Notes: generated by a model not told the origin, from the letters alone. Shown: positions 1 to 12,872, numbered from the stretch's first letter. The stretch is DNA of 64,000 nucleotides from Kryptolebias marmoratus (GCF_001649575.2 NC_051450.1:13111878-13175877), one strand, 5' to 3'. Translations and numbers: made by a program.

Positions 1-2893
1 AAAAATCTGACAGTTTGATGCTTCTCAGTGGGCACCATTAATCCTCTGAAAGTGGGTTTAAGTGTTAGTTTGCACAAATCACAAAAAAANAAAAAAAAAA
101 AAAAAAAAAGCTCTCCCTGTGTATTCTCCCACAGTTGTTCAGAATGGAGCCGGTTTTGTTTTAATCAGCAGAAGTTGTGAGATCATTTCTTCTGAAAAGC
201 CCTTGGACCGTGCCCAGAGTGTTAGTAAACGCTCGGTGGCCTGCAGGGTGGCCAGCCGTGAACCACAAGGCAAACATCTCGCATCTGGCCTGAGACTTCT
301 GGAAACCTTTCCACCGCCTCTGTGCTATAAAAGCATGAACGAACCGTGGACAGCTTTAATGTGGAACTATTTTCTGTCCCGGAGACGGAGCCTCAATGAG
401 GACCTGATTATTTCAAATAGTCACCCAGTTTCCTGAGAAGATGCTGAGGGCTTTAGGTTTAGGTTTGTTGGGAAGTAGACCCAATAAAGTAAGAATAATT
501 CTGCTGCATTACAGCAGCTTCAGAGATGCAATAAGTTTCATGCAAATAATCCTGTTTGTTTTTTTAAAAATTGGAAACATTTTAGAGGATATATTGATAT
601 ATTGTGCCTTTCCAAGGAGCCAGACTTTCCTGCAGTTGTTTAAAGTAATCTTGATCAAGTCCTCAAGACGTTCTGAAGGTTTTTTTTTACAAGTTTTTCT
701 TTGGACTTTTGCTGCTTTTTCATTAATTTTCTGTCCTTGGACCTCACCCTGACAGCATATTGTGCAGCTTAAAAACAAAGTGGCAACAAAAAAAAAAAAA
801 AGGAAAAGTGAAGGACACAAGAAGAAGTGTCAGAAGATGAACAGCATCTGAAAGTTATGTCTTTATAAAAAATAAAAAAAAAAAAATCAGCAAAGGCCTG
901 ACGCAGAACCTCAGAGACGCTTCGTCCTTCAGCCGATCATCCATCGTGTGTGAAGGTTTCAGCTGGTAGCTCTTTGGGAATCACTAAACTACTGTTTTGT
1001 TTTTGCAAAACAGTTATTTGTGGTATTTTTCATAGATTCAGCCAAATAAATTAGATGAAATTGGATCTTTGTGACAGGCTGTTGGTAACAAAGTGCAGAA
1101 AAATGAAATTTAAATTAAATTTTACTGGTCAAGAAGTCTTTGCCTTAAAGGACAAAAATATTTTAACCAATTTAAGACAGTAATTCCTTGGAGTCTTTTA
1201 ATATTCAAGTTTATTCAGATTGTATAAATAATATGAAATATTTAAACCATAAGTGTTTAAAAGATTTTGAGAAATATGTTGTCATTTTGGCTCTAGTGCC
1301 AACATGTAAAAATCAGCACAAAGAGTAACTAGAGAAACTGTATTTACTGTATTTCCGGGTAATTAGAGAAGAATTACAGGCATGTTTTGTAATTTAGAGA
1401 ATGCCATAGCAGAGAACAGCACCTTAAAATCCCCCCAGATGTTTGATGAGCAGCAAATTATTGCATGTAATTCAGCAGCAACATCCCCTCCGCCTTTAAA
1501 AGGGATCATAAAGCGGCCAGCTGCTGCCAACCACTCAAACATCAACACATAAAACCAACGCCTGAGCCTGTGTGAGGTGGAAACCTCCGCTGAGGCTCTG
1601 CAGCTGAAACCGGAGAGCTCTGTCCAAAGTTTACCCAACCCATTACAGAATGTGATGTGCAGAGGGAGAGGATTATATCACCAATCACCTAATGTCAGAG
1701 TGAAGCCTCAGGGGGGAAACTTCAGCTCACCACAAACCCGTCTCCAACATCTCCACACCCTCAGCCTAAACATGGCCGCAGCATTCTGATTTGGTAATCA
1801 GTCCACAGGTTAAAAACATCGCCACCCCCCCTCCTGTCAGGCCAGAGATGACGAAGGTCTATGCACATGCTCAGATGACCAATGAGCAGGGAAAAAACGA
1901 GCAGCTTGTTTGTTTTTTTGGGGGGGTACAAATGTCCAGTTATTTCATGCTCAGTCATGTCATTAGGGAGACGGAGACGGAGGCGTCACCCTCTTGCCTA
2001 AAACTTGTAAATATTTCTCTCCTGCAAGGGGCTGTTTCCAAAAACTGTCCTCGTAAAAACTGTGAAATGCATCTCAGTCTGTCAGGAATCATTCCCAAAA
2101 TCCCATGATGAGTGGAGGAGCTCCTGAGGTGATTTACGGGACAGATTTTAACAAATTAACTTTTCAGATCCGGGCTCGGAAATCAAATTACGATTTGGAA
2201 TATTTCTGCACAAACGGCCTTGACTGGGGAGGATTCTTCAGCAGCGTTCAGAAAAACTGCTGAGTCAGAGTTGTGAAAATGCAACTGCTTCTTTTACTGC
2301 AGATTAGATGATAGTTTTAGTTCTTTATTTTCGCTAAACAAACAAAACGGCCCGAGAAAAAGAAAAATCTCAAACGATTACTTATAGTGCGAAGGCAGGG
2401 AGGACAAGCTCAGGTGGATCTAAAGGAAAATATTCGACTTTATCTTTAAAGAAAAAACACTGCACATGCAGGGAGTAGAATGATTCAGCAGAGCCTCGCT
2501 CACAGCTCACCATAAGTGCTCCTGTGGGCAGTCTAAGGAGGAAAACTTGGACAAACTGTGACTGAGACTGACATAAAGAACCTGTACTTCCTGCGAGCGC
2601 CTGAACCAAGTCAGATGCAGGCCTAGTAGGAGCTTTGCGATGACAGTTCAGACGCAATGTCATTGTACGATTCACACGCTTCCAAATTACCACACAAGTA
2701 CCCCTTACCATATGTGTCCCATGCAAGTCAGATGTAGACGTAGGTGGCAATTATAGAATGCATGCAACCTGAACACAACACGAGGGGCAGGACTTACAAA
2801 GGAACCGATCTGGAAATCAATCTTAGATTACTACCCCTGCGAAAAAAAGAAAAAAACAATCCGAAAATCTGTATCAGTAACCAAATAAAACAG
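1..2893. other. gene-poor flank, no gene seen
   Basis: AT-rich DNA in which every open frame is short and has no recognisable domain or splice context. A poly(A) run at 83-109 contains one N at base 90. The stretch holds one inverted-repeat arm (595-755, listed separately). The piece at about 820-905 resembles 35,770-35,830 (shared words around an AACAGCATCT core and a following A-rich stretch), so it is probably another dispersed repeat. I see no gene here. Confidence 0.6.
595..755 (+). repeat. MITE-like family 2, copy A (one arm)
   Basis: This contains the family core 'CCAAGGAGCCAGACTTTCC', followed by a T-rich stretch ending in a 'TTGGACTTTTGCTGC' type segment. The same order appears at 9300-9460 and 59,340-59,460. 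Its reverse complement appears at 3650-3795 and 59,940-60,110. Only one arm of the inverted-repeat element is visible here. Confidence 0.55.
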
Positions 2894-3122
2894 GCCTGCT
2901 TCCTTTCGGAGGCCTTGGAGGAGATCTTGCTGTCAGACTTCTCATAAGACTCAACAAGGAAGTTTTCTTCCACCGGCTCGAAGGCACACGTCTCCCCGTC
3001 CTCGCAGGGGTTGCCAGCGCTGCTATCATCATCATCATCATCAAATTTTTCCTCGGGCTGATCCCTCTCTGGAGGTGCAGTAGACTTTTCTTTGGCTCCC
3101 TTTTGTCCCTGGGTTTCATTTT
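2894..3122 (-). CDS. candidate coding exon, unrecognised, acidic
   Basis: On the minus strand a T-rich stretch ending in TTAG (3126-3123) could be a splice acceptor. It is followed by about 76 open codons with coding-like codon choice (many GAG/GAA, GCC, TTC, AAG) and a charged product: a run of six Asp, then segments such as 'CEDGETCAFEPVEENFLVE' and 'SYEKSDSKISSKASERKQ'. The frame continues to a stop at 2794, but the last 35 residues turn hydrophobic and may be intron or UTR read-through. I see no good splice donor. I do not recognise the protein. It could be an exon of an unidentified minus-strand gene, a retrocopy remnant or chance. Confidence 0.3.
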
Positions 3123-3649
3123 CTAATATTTCAAACAAAAACATATACAGTGTTCATCAGCTGAAAGGAAGACGTGAGATATGCTGCAGAGACGGCTCCC
3201 ACTGCGTCACATACAAGTCAAGATATTGATCCCTGTGACCAGCAGCCATCTTTACTACTAAATCAAGTCTGTTTGGAGCCACAAAATCTACTTGGCTCTT
3301 AAAAACATAAATAATATTTCACAGTCTTGAAATTTATATTACCCAACAGATGTTCAAAACTCTAATCTCTGCATTTATAGCAGTTTGCCCTCAATAGGTT
3401 GAAAATTATGAGCTTTCAGGTGGATTTAGAGTCGACTGTCAGAAAGTTGCATCAACAAAACGGAAACCAGGCCAACGAGCTATGAGACCCCAGATCTGGT
3501 CTGTAGTTACAGAGAGTCGGAAGTTTGAGGTGCACTTCAAAGATTTCCATCTATTTCTAAACAAAAGCACAAGAACAAGTCTGTTCCTCTGTCGGAGCCA
3601 CAGGGTTTGAGGAATTTGTTACTCGTGCACAAAAACCATATTTGAGACA

Positions 3650-3795
3650 TATTTGAGCAGCAGCCAAAGTCCAAACAAAAAAGACTTTTCAAAAAGCTTA
3701 TTGATCAATAACAGATTAAAAGAAAGTATGACTGCTTGGAAGAACAAGAAAAGAAAAAGGGGACAACTTGAGGCTTATGTGCAGTCCTGAAGCAT
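3650..3795 (-). repeat. MITE-like family 2, copy D (one arm)
   Basis: It carries 'GCCAAAGTCCAAACAAAAAA', a 'TTGATCAATAA' block and 'GACTGCTTGGAAGAACAAG' leading to a 'CAGTCCTG' end. This matches in order the right arm of the copy at 59,940-60,115 and is the reverse complement of the arms at 595-755 and 9300-9460. Confidence 0.5.
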
Positions 3796-5559
3796 TTTCA
3801 CATCTTTGTAAAAGAAAAATTTTCATGGTGCAAAATGGGTTTTGAGCACAAAGGATGTTTCCAAATGGGATTTTGTAAATGGTGATAGATGAAAGAAGGA
3901 GAACATATGAGTCCAAGAGCAAGTTTAAACCAACAAACAGCATCTAATGAGATGCGTCAGCATTAATTTCAGTGTCTTTTTGGGAGAAATTAAATTTTTT
4001 TTTAAAAAATAATGGACAAAGATAGACACGTTTTAGCAGTTTAACCTCCGTTTGAGCCGTTTCCTCGCCTGCAGACACAGATGGCTCTGAAACACGACAT
4101 GTCCCCGCTGACTGAGGCCTGAGGTCTGCAGCCTCAGTTAAAACCTGCTCACTGGGGTTTGCTTCGCAGCGTCTGACTCTTACCTGGGATTACGTCCCTC
4201 CATTAGTTAATCACCAACACGCTAAACCTCCTAAAACGACCACATGAACGACATAATCAAACAGCATTTTAAGGCGGCACTCTGGGAAAGATCACTGCAG
4301 CGAGCATCAAATAATTCACTTATTTGTCTCTGTTGTCACATCTGCTTAATTTTATCTCTTGGAGTGAGATCTGGTAACCACTTGGCATGTGTCGCAAGTA
4401 AATTGCGAACCGCCGTTCCCTCTGCCGGCGTGACGACTTTATTGTTGCTAAAAAGGTTTTGATGCTTTGATGTCTGAGGCGGCAGGAAGTGAATGTCCTC
4501 ACATGGAGGGGGCACAGTCCCGTATCACTCACCTGTGCTCAACCTATCGATTCTTTTTTTTACCTAAAGTACAAAGCAGCGGGTCATTCTGACCACATGA
4601 AAACAAAAAAATGAAAAGGAACGGACAAAAACATCAGAACATGAGCTCATCCTTTTTGGCACTGATTGGCGCAGTTTCTCTGGTTTCATCACAAATTAAA
4701 CAGGAGGTTTGTTTGATGTTTTGTTTAGTTTAGTCAACACTAAGCAAATATTCTGGACTTCAGCAAAGAGCGGTTTAGTAATTTCTGAATAATTCATACA
4801 TCAATCATAAAAAAAGGCCCATCTGTAAGCTGCTGGTTTTAGCCTGCAGGCCTTGCTTTAGTCCAGACAGAAACCAGAGTGAGAGGAATGGGAGTGTTAA
4901 CCATCTCAGAGCCATTCTTGGTGTCTTTACAGCTGAAAAATGCTGGCGAGGAATTCAGGGAATGTGACTTCTCGGCAGAGATCAGAAGGGTTAAACATTA
5001 ACTGCGCTGAACTCTTCGGCCCTCCAGTGCTGCTCACTGGGACTATACCTCTGAAGTTCAAGGGTCCCGCGGGAGCCCCGCTGGGTGCCGGGTGTCAATA
5101 ACAGGTATGGTCCATGGAGCAGTAACACAGGAAGCCACGAGCTGTTCCCCCTCCCTACGTTTCTTTGGTCTCAGTCCTCACAGGCAGTGTTGACGAACAG
5201 CATAGGTGTGATAAATTTATAACGGCGAAACACACAAGCACAAGTTATCTAAATGTTTCTGTTTCGGAGCGGGTGTTTCGCAAGAGCTGCCGGGTCTTAC
5301 CTAACTTTAAGTGACAGCTGCTCTTTAAACAAAGCTTTCCACACCAGTCAAACACATGAGGCATTCAAAGCCTGCGCCGGTGGGCCGACCGGCTGCTCAT
5401 ATCAGGGAGCTGTCAGAGCGGAGAGCGAACGGGTGGGTCGACAGATAAAAGGTTCCGATTAGAGACCATAAATAAGTGTTCTTTGGTCCTCTCCATCTTG
5501 ATGGCGGTGAAGTTACTCATTCAAAACGAAACGAAGTTTGGTCGGACTTCCTGACAGGA

Positions 5560-5890
5560 ACAGATCAAATCTTTTGAAGTGGGGATCAGAGGAAAGGTTG
5601 CAAATGATTAATATCTTACCTGTCGTAGATAGCGTTTCGATCAACCTCAGTTTGGAGAAATAAAGTCAGATTCGGATTGAACTGATGAGCTAATGGCTGG
5701 TTAAAGCAGGGCCATGACCACAGAGGATAGCTGCCGTCTTAAAGGAACTCCAGGAATTTTTATCCGTGGTCTTGTCAGACCAGCCATTAGCTCATCAGTC
5801 CAGTCAGATTTAAACTATTCTCCAAACTGAGGTTGTTCAAAAAGCTATCTACAACAAGTAAGATATTTATTGTTCACCACTGAACAGTCA
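5560..5890. repeat. MITE-like family 1, copy 1 (both arms)
   Basis: This is the clearest copy of the family. The left arm has 'TTAATATCTTACCTGTCG', 'CCTCAGTTTGGAGAA' and 'ACTGATGAGCTAATGGCTGG'. The right arm repeats these as reverse complements in mirror order: 'CAGCCATTAGCTCATCAGT', 'TTCTCCAAACTGAGGTTG' and 'TACAACAAGTAAGATATTT'. The whole is a roughly 300 bp imperfect palindrome with no ORF, as expected of a non-autonomous inverted-repeat element. Related copies lie at 10.4, 23.1, 27.2, 28.6 and 46.6 kb. Confidence 0.75.
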
Positions 5891-8800
5891 CTGTAATGTT
5901 TCGGCTGCATGAAGAAAACCCCAAAAGGCAGCAGGAGGTTTATAAGACAGCCGGGTTAATGTTTAACAGCTATAAAACACGGGGCGTCTTTTCTGCAGAG
6001 CTCTTGGCAGCATCGTTGGTTCTCTAGCAAGCGGCTATTACAGGACAGGGTTTGGGTGGGAGCCACGGTCGGACAGTGAGGGACGGGGACGTCCACGCAG
6101 CAGCTGTGGGTCTCTGTCACAGGGCAGGAATGGGAGGTAAGGCAGCGAGGAGGCAGGAGGTTCAGCCAGCTTCCTGCTGGGGGGCCGCGACAGATTTATG
6201 GCGCGGCAAATGATACGTTAAAGGAGAATGCTCGGAGGGGCCGGAAGACTGGGTGTGGACCAATCTGCATATCTGCCATGCTTGAACTGAGGTCAGAGGT
6301 TTGTGATGGCTCCTCCAGCACTCAGACCGCATCGTCCTGCTGACTCTTAGAAACAGCCTCATGTAGCTGCTCATGTGAAACGTGCGTTTTCTTCAACTTC
6401 CTGTCAGATTTTGAGTTTTGTATAGTGCTTCTCTTTGCAGCAGATCAACTCCATGACATAATACTGCCTCCTGCATGCTTCACAACTGGGAGGATGTTGC
6501 TGTGAAAGAAGCTAGAATTAAATCGATGTGAATTAAATGAGAAAACATCCTTTACTGACCCATCAAGGACAACAAACTAAACCTAAATTGTCAGTTTTCA
6601 TCCTCTTTTATTGGCCACTTAGATACTTAATTACTCAGCCGGGAACTTGCCAAAGAAGAAAAAAAAAACCTATTTGACTTGAATTCTGAGCATTTCTCTG
6701 GGTGGTCGTGTCTGTACTTGTCGTCCTGTAAAATGTCTTTATCTGCAGCCCAAACAAGGTGCAGGAGGTGATTTTAGTGGCCCGGGGACGGCAAGGTATC
6801 AGGATGCCTTCTGCAGCGTAAAATGATGGATAGAAGTTTTTTTTTTCTTTATGTTGCTACGATAAAATCAACAAGGCATCTGCAACAAAATCCAATGAAA
6901 ACAAAGAAGTCTGTAGTTTTCTATAAGTCAAAGAATTTTAGGGAAATTATTTTCTCTAAATCCTTGAGGGCCTTAAAGAAAAGCTGTGAAATGTGTTAAG
7001 AATTTAAAAAAAAGCATGTTATGTATCGTAAATTCACTGTGCAATTTGGCAGGATGTTAGTTAAACCTCTTCTTAAGACTTGGAATCAGACGTTTGCGTC
7101 TTTAGCTGACAGAACTTTACTGACAACATCTGCTTTTTCATTCTTTTAATTGTTTAATATCACATCTGCAAGTTTATTTTACTGCCTGTTTCAAAAAATG
7201 AACATGAAATCTCAGAGTAATTTGAAACGTGTTTACTTCTGAGTACATTTACTGTAGCTCAGGTCGGTTAATGTCAGTAGACCAGATGATATCCTGTTTG
7301 TTGCTCAGTCTGATGTGTCACTTATCTCTTCAGTTCATTAATAAGATGGCGATCGACGACCCCCACCACCTCTCTTATCAAACTCTGATTGTTTTGTTAC
7401 TCAAAATAAACTTGATGAGTTGGCTTTAAACAGTATCTCTACACTCTTATTTACAGGGGGGGGAAAAATCTGTAATTCTATTTTCCCACAGATGACTACA
7501 TTTGAATTGTCTTGTACTCTGCAGACATTTATTCTGTGTTGATTCACTGAATATTAGCTGCTGTTCTAAGAAAAAGCTGCTTTCAGCTGAACCTTTGTGG
7601 ATGTTTGTTTGGTTTCTCTTGTAACTGCTTATTTATCTCGCGTTCTTGTAATTTTTTTAGTCTTTTTATAGCATCTCTGTTATTCTATTTAGTTATTTTG
7701 TGTTCTCTGTAGCTGTTATCTGTCTTGCTGTGGTATTTTTTTATATGTTTATGGTTGTTTCGTGTCTCCTTGTAGTTGGTTTGTCTTTGTAGTTGTTGAT
7801 TAGTTTTTCTTTTATCATCATTTTGGTCTCTTTTTGTAAATGTTTTGTTTTTCATTGTACTTGTTTGTGCCTCTATATAGAGACTGTTTTGTATCAAGTT
7901 AGTTTGTGTCTTCTTTTTATTTAATTTACCATTTTCCTCATCATTTTTGTAATTATTGACGTTTCTTGTACTTCACTATCTTTAGCATTTTCTTTACAGT
8001 CAGGACTCCCACTGAAATAACTTTAAAAAAGTTAAGTTTGACTTGTTTTAATACGAGTTATTTTGCATTTTCTTGTAGTTGTTTAGTGTTTCTCAGATGT
8101 TTTGTATCTGTCTGTAATATTGTTGTATCTGTAAGTGTTTTATGAATATTTAGTAATAGTTATTGGATATTTCTTTGTGGCCTTTTGTTTTGCATGTTGT
8201 CTGATCTTTTACCAATAAATGCGAACAGAACAAAAGCCTCAGAGGAGAGTCTTTAAATCCCAGAAGGGGATTCCACAAATGACGTTGAAGATTGCAGATC
8301 TGGGCTCAGCTGAGGTGGCCTCGAGCCTAAAGCCCTGCAGCGTGGAGCTATTTCTGTCTGAAGTCAGTAATGAAATGCATATTTGTGTGCAGCAGCAGAG
8401 ATACAGAGAGCCCTTCATGTGCACTTCATCTCCGAGTCCCCTCGTCTGTGAGCCAACACAGCCATCCATTCAGTGCCTGTCACACTGCTGCATGTGATCC
8501 TCACACCCACAAGCCATCCTAATCAGCCTATTAATGAATGTGGCGGCACATTAAAAAAAAGGTCGCCTCGTGGCCGTGAGTGTCCACAAAGACAATAATC
8601 GATTTATTCAGCTTAAATAATAAAAGCCTCTTCATGAGGTCAGCTGTGTTATTCCCCTGGAGTCATCACAGATTCATTTACTACGTGTTGATTCACCAAA
8701 CATTGCTTCTTCGATGACCTCTTCCTCCTGCTGAATCTGATCTCAAGATAATGAAAGACAAAAAAAAAAAGAAGGAACAGTAAATTAATTTCAGGCGGTG

Positions 8801-9299
8801 TGAAGCTTGTGAACTCGGTCTCCTCTGAGTCTGAGCTGTCATTTGTGGACTCGCATAATTCTATGCTGCCTCTCCACAACTATACTCACCCCAAAACAAC
8901 AAAAGCTAAATCAGATGGGAGATGCCTGAACGCCACCATGCTGAAAATTACAAGCTTCCACTTGTGGTTTGTGTGTGTGAGGGAGACGTCACAAGTCAGC
9001 TGCCTCTCTGAGTCCTCATTGTCTCCACTGAGACGCCACAGATCCACTGAATAACCCTAGTCAAACGGATATATTAATGCTGCTGGCTGCTTTATTAGAT
9101 CAGGAAGTCCTATGATGTCATGTTCACGTGTTCATTATTCTGTAACGCTCTCAGTTGTTATCAGTAAACCTTTCTCAAATTATTGCCATCTGTATAAAAG
9201 CATCACATGTCCTAATGGACCAGAGGATGTCTTTGGCACAAATGTTTTTTTCATGCAACAGACTTAAAAGGTCATATGAGATCCTTTCTAACTTTCCAG

Positions 9300-9612
9300 T
9301 ACAGTGTGAAAGTTTTAAACGACCCTCTGAGTTTTATATTTTGCTTCCAAGGAGCCAGAATCTTTTGTAATCACTGAAAGCCACTTTGATCAGCGGTTCT
9401 TCAAGCTTTTTTAAAGATCTTTTGGGGGTTTTCTCGAGAGTTTGGCTGCTTTTTCACTCATTTGAGTTGAGTCTTTGCACTTTGCCCAAATACTTTAAAA
9501 AGAATGGAGACATTTTGATCTTTAAATAAAAAATAAGAAAAATCAGAAGTAAGTCTGTCTGCTTGGAAACGCAATGTAAAGAAACGAGGGGTAGCTCAAG
9601 ACTTTTGCACAG
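9300..9612 (+). repeat. MITE-like family 2, copy B
   Basis: The left part has 'TTCCAAGGAGCCAGAATC' followed by a Thr/Phe-type T-rich arm. The right end has 'CTGCTTGGAAACGCAATGTA' and 'AAGACTTTTGCACAG', matching the right end of the copy at 59,300-60,115. The middle is shortened relative to that copy. Confidence 0.55.
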
Positions 9613-10444
9613 TTTATAAATAGTTCTTATTCAGCATTAAAAAGCAGGATTAATAAAAAACAGTTGGGAAAAACAAACTAAAAAATACTTTTGTCCTAAT
9701 TGTAAATGATAAATTGATGTATAAACTGTTTCTGCTCCTATAAGCAAATATAAGTAAAGAGACAATTAATGCAAAGATACTGCAAACATTAAACCAAATG
9801 TTGTATGTTTGTGATTCATTTTAGACCCTGAACACCTCTGATATTCTTATTTGTGTGACTGAGACTTAAAGAGAGCAAATATAACAGAAACTAATGTGTG
9901 AGTGTGTTGAAAGTTCTTGGTAGACCTTAGATAAGACGAATGGGTGCTAAATTTGGATAAATGATTATTTTAAACATGTTATTATAGCATGAATTCTCAG
10001 TTAAATGTTAAATATACTGCATATGTGGATATTTACCACAACAAAATACAATACAGCGTTAATCCAGACAGGTAGATGGGAACATGAATGAACAAGACAA
10101 CAACATCAAAATTAAATAGGGAGTGACACTGTCATACTGGGCATGAAATTCAGAAATAAATCAGAAGAAGTGGAAAGTCAAACTGAAGTATGAACAGATA
10201 TAAGGAAAATAATGAACAGACTTTTAAACTTTGACACTATTTATGACACAGGACATAAAAAAGATTGAAGCAGCCAACTTCATATTGATTATCAGGTTGT
10301 TTCTGGTCATTTTAAAGCCTTGAGTTAAGTTTCATTAAATCTTTGCATCTCAGTGGGATTTGCCTGGTTTAATAAAGGTTAAATAATAAATAAAATAAAA
10401 ACAACAGAGCCTGAAGCTCATGTTACTCCAAATGTTCTTAAAAT

Positions 10445-10746
10445 GATAGCTCAGATCTTTCACAGTGGTGAAAAGGGTTATGAGCAGTTAATATCTTACA
10501 TGTTGCAGATAACTCTTTGAACGACCCCTGGTTTGAGAAAAAAAGTTTAATTTGGACCAGACTGATGAGCTAACGCCTAGTCTGAGCAGGACGAAGACCA
10601 AAGTGGATTGCTGCCAGTCCAGTTTCAAAGATTTCATAGCAAACAGACGTTTATAGGGATTAAAACCACCACACAGTGACACAGTGAGAGGATGATAATG
10701 TATTTGCACTCAGGGGTTGTACTATTTGAGCGGTTTACTCCTTTAA
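10445..10746 (+). repeat. MITE-like family 1, copy 2
   Basis: This has the family words 'AGCAGTTAATATCTTACATG', 'CTGATGAGCTAACGCCTAGT' and 'AAGTGGATTGCTGCC', and ends in an outer arm 'GTTTACTCCTTTAAATGA'. The right arm is more diverged than in the 5.6 kb copy. No coding capacity is seen. Confidence 0.65.
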
Positions 10747-11819
10747 ATGAACGAAACGGGATTATTTCACACCGTTACCTGGTCACATGTCGCCCAACCT
10801 GCTTAAATGTGCAAAGTTAAAGAAAAAGTCTCATTAATTGTTTATATTTAGGAGGTAATCCTTTGAATATTTGCAATTCTGACGACTGATGAGGACAGGA
10901 GCTTACAATGTGAGGATGGCACCGGGGAATTTTGGAAAACGCTGACGACACCACAGACCACTGCCGCCGCAAGGGACTTCATAAAGGATCCCTACAATTA
11001 CCCTCTTAATTTATTCCTACACAAATTGGACTGTGTCTTCAGTTGACGCATATTTCATCTAGAGTACATTTTGGATAATCCTCCATATTCTCCTCTGTCC
11101 CATAGTTTTCAGTGGTGATTAGTGAGTGCAGCAGGAAAACACAACCAGCATGTAAACCTGCAGCTGAAGCAAAGAGGAAACTGCTGTCTTATTTTAAGCT
11201 TGCAGAACAAAGAATATGCTCTTCATTCTTTGAAGACAAAGACAAACAGTGTTCCTAGAAGTGTCAGTGGGGTGATAAACTTAGCAAGGGCTGAGGTGAA
11301 ATTAAAGCCACATGCATGTAAGAGAGCTGCAGAGCAAAGTGCTTTGGCTGCGTCCAAACGAGCAAACGCAGGCTCGCTTTCTTGTGAAAATTCTCTTGTG
11401 CAATTTCCTATGCCGCCGTGCATTTAAAATGCTAAACCCCGGAGTCTCTCGTGTCACCTTCAGAAGCACAGAAAAGGGGGCTGCGAGTTTGCGAAAGTGC
11501 CAAAAGCTGCCTCATGATTTTGAAATGTAAAAAAAAATGATTATGTATGAGGGTTTGCGGGCTTTCTGTTTTTTTTTTTTTTTTTTGCATTCTTTGAGGC
11601 GTAAAGCTGGTGGTAGAGAAGCAGATGTTAGTTTGCTTAACCCCAACAACATTCACACACTCTCACTGACCACGGAGAGACCCGGGGAGGGGGCCCGAAC
11701 GGTGACGCCCGCAAACACAAACCCAGCAGGTAAACACACGACGAACAGAGGCTTTCAGGAGCACAAACGTATCCGCCGCCTGCAACCTGATCGCTCTGCC
11801 TTGCTCCTTTCTCATGGCC

Positions 11820-12235
11820 CCGTCTGAGAGTCAGCATCTGTGCAAACGCTGAGGAAATTCACTTGTCAGCTCCCTGCTGAGTGTGGAAAAAGCAGAGGAT
11901 GAGCAAACCACTTTCACTGCTCATATCCTCTTAGATCAACTGTAAGTGCCTGTGATTGTAAATAAAAGCCCATTGAAGTAGGCGACGTATAAATGCACAT
12001 TTGGTATGCATAATTCAAATGATCTGGAGAAATGTTAAGTTTTCCCCTTAAGCACGACACGTTCAATGAGGTTAATGGGCCACTTTAGTGAGATCATGCA
12101 CTTTTCTGAGCAGCACTGACTGCTGATCAGGGTAAGCCCCAGCAGAGTATCATTTCTAAATGGCACTGTATAAAAGCAGCTCTACTTGTCTCAGCTAGAA
12201 GATATGCATAAACAGACAGAGACAACTTCCCCTAA
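11820..12235. promoter_or_regulatory. possible enhancer-like stretch with POU-type motifs
   Basis: This non-repetitive, balanced-composition stretch has two TATGCAT/ATGCATAA octamer-like words (about 12,005-12,012 and 12,200-12,210). It also has homeodomain-type TTAATG and TAAAT words and no open frame. Gene deserts beside MYC are known to hold many enhancers; assigning one here is inference from motif content only. Cross-species alignment would decide. Confidence 0.2.
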
Positions 12236-12371
12236 CAATGACTCAGAGTGATGCTGAACAAAATAGATTAGACAAAAGTGAAATTTTCATTATGGCTGTA
12301 CATCTTCCACAGTCATCAACGGCATCTTGGTGTTTTCTCTGGAATCCAAAAAAAAAAAAAAAAAAATACCT

Positions 12372-12410
12372 TGCTGAGTCACGTGACAGCTGCCGCGCGA
12401 GAGCGGGAAA
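12372..12410. promoter_or_regulatory. composite MARE/AP-1, E-box and E2F-like motifs
   Basis: TGCTGAGTCA (12372-12381, a Maf/AP-1-type word) overlaps the palindrome GTCACGTGAC (12378-12387), an E-box of the type bound by USF, TFE and MYC-MAX. It is followed by CAGCTG and by GCGGGAAA (12403-12410), an E2F-type word in a small CpG-rich patch. The motifs are seen directly; function is inferred. Confidence 0.3.
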
Positions 12411-12607
12411 TTGCTTCATTTACGCTGAGATGTAAATGAGCTTCACGCAGACAGGTGAGGAGCCGTCCAAGTTCCTGCAAGCAGCTTGGCGTTTCCTAGA
12501 AACAAGACAGGCAACAGCTTTGTCGCTGAGTGTGTTGGTAAAGCTTCAAAATACATTTTAAAGAATGAGCAGAGAGGGGGAAAAATAAGACAGCAGAGAA
12601 AGTAACT

Positions 12608-12872
12608 CTGGTGGTGCAGCGGTTTGAGCTGCTGCCTCACAGCAAGCAGGTTGCAGGTTCACCTCCTGGCCTCTCTGGGTGGAAGTTGCATGTGCACGTG
12701 TGAGTTTCCTCTGGTTTCCTTCCACAAACCAAAGCGTGAACAGTTGTTTGTCTCTGTGATGGACTTGCGACCTGCCCAGGGTGTCCCCCCCACCTCTAAC
12801 ACAGTTATGGTGGGAGATTGGCACCAGCTCCCTGAGACCCGGAAAGGAGAAGTGGGTAAAGAAAATGGATGA
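12608..12872 (+). mobile_element. SINE-like dispersed teleost repeat
   Basis: It starts with a tRNA-like head ('GGTGGTGCAGCGGTTTGAGC', then 'GCCTCACAGCAAGCAGGTTG' and a box-B-like 'GGTTCACCTCC'). It continues with 'GATGGACTTGCGACCTGCCC' and 'GCACCAGCTCCCTGAGACCC', and ends in an 'AAAATGGATGAATG' tail. I recognise this order of blocks as a very abundant interspersed repeat of teleost genomes. Short open frames on both strands here derive from the repeat and are not genes. Confidence 0.7.

Larger units (their letters stand above)
3123..12360. other. non-coding stretch with dispersed repeats
   Basis: No exon-like coding signal was found on either strand; all open frames are short and low-complexity or repeat-derived. 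It contains the inverted-repeat copies listed at 3650-3795, 5560-5890, 9300-9612 and 10,445-10,746. T-rich DNA dominates 7,500-8,200. The 8,219-8,500 segment is less AT-rich and open in both directions, but has no splice signals or recognisable product. Confidence 0.55.
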
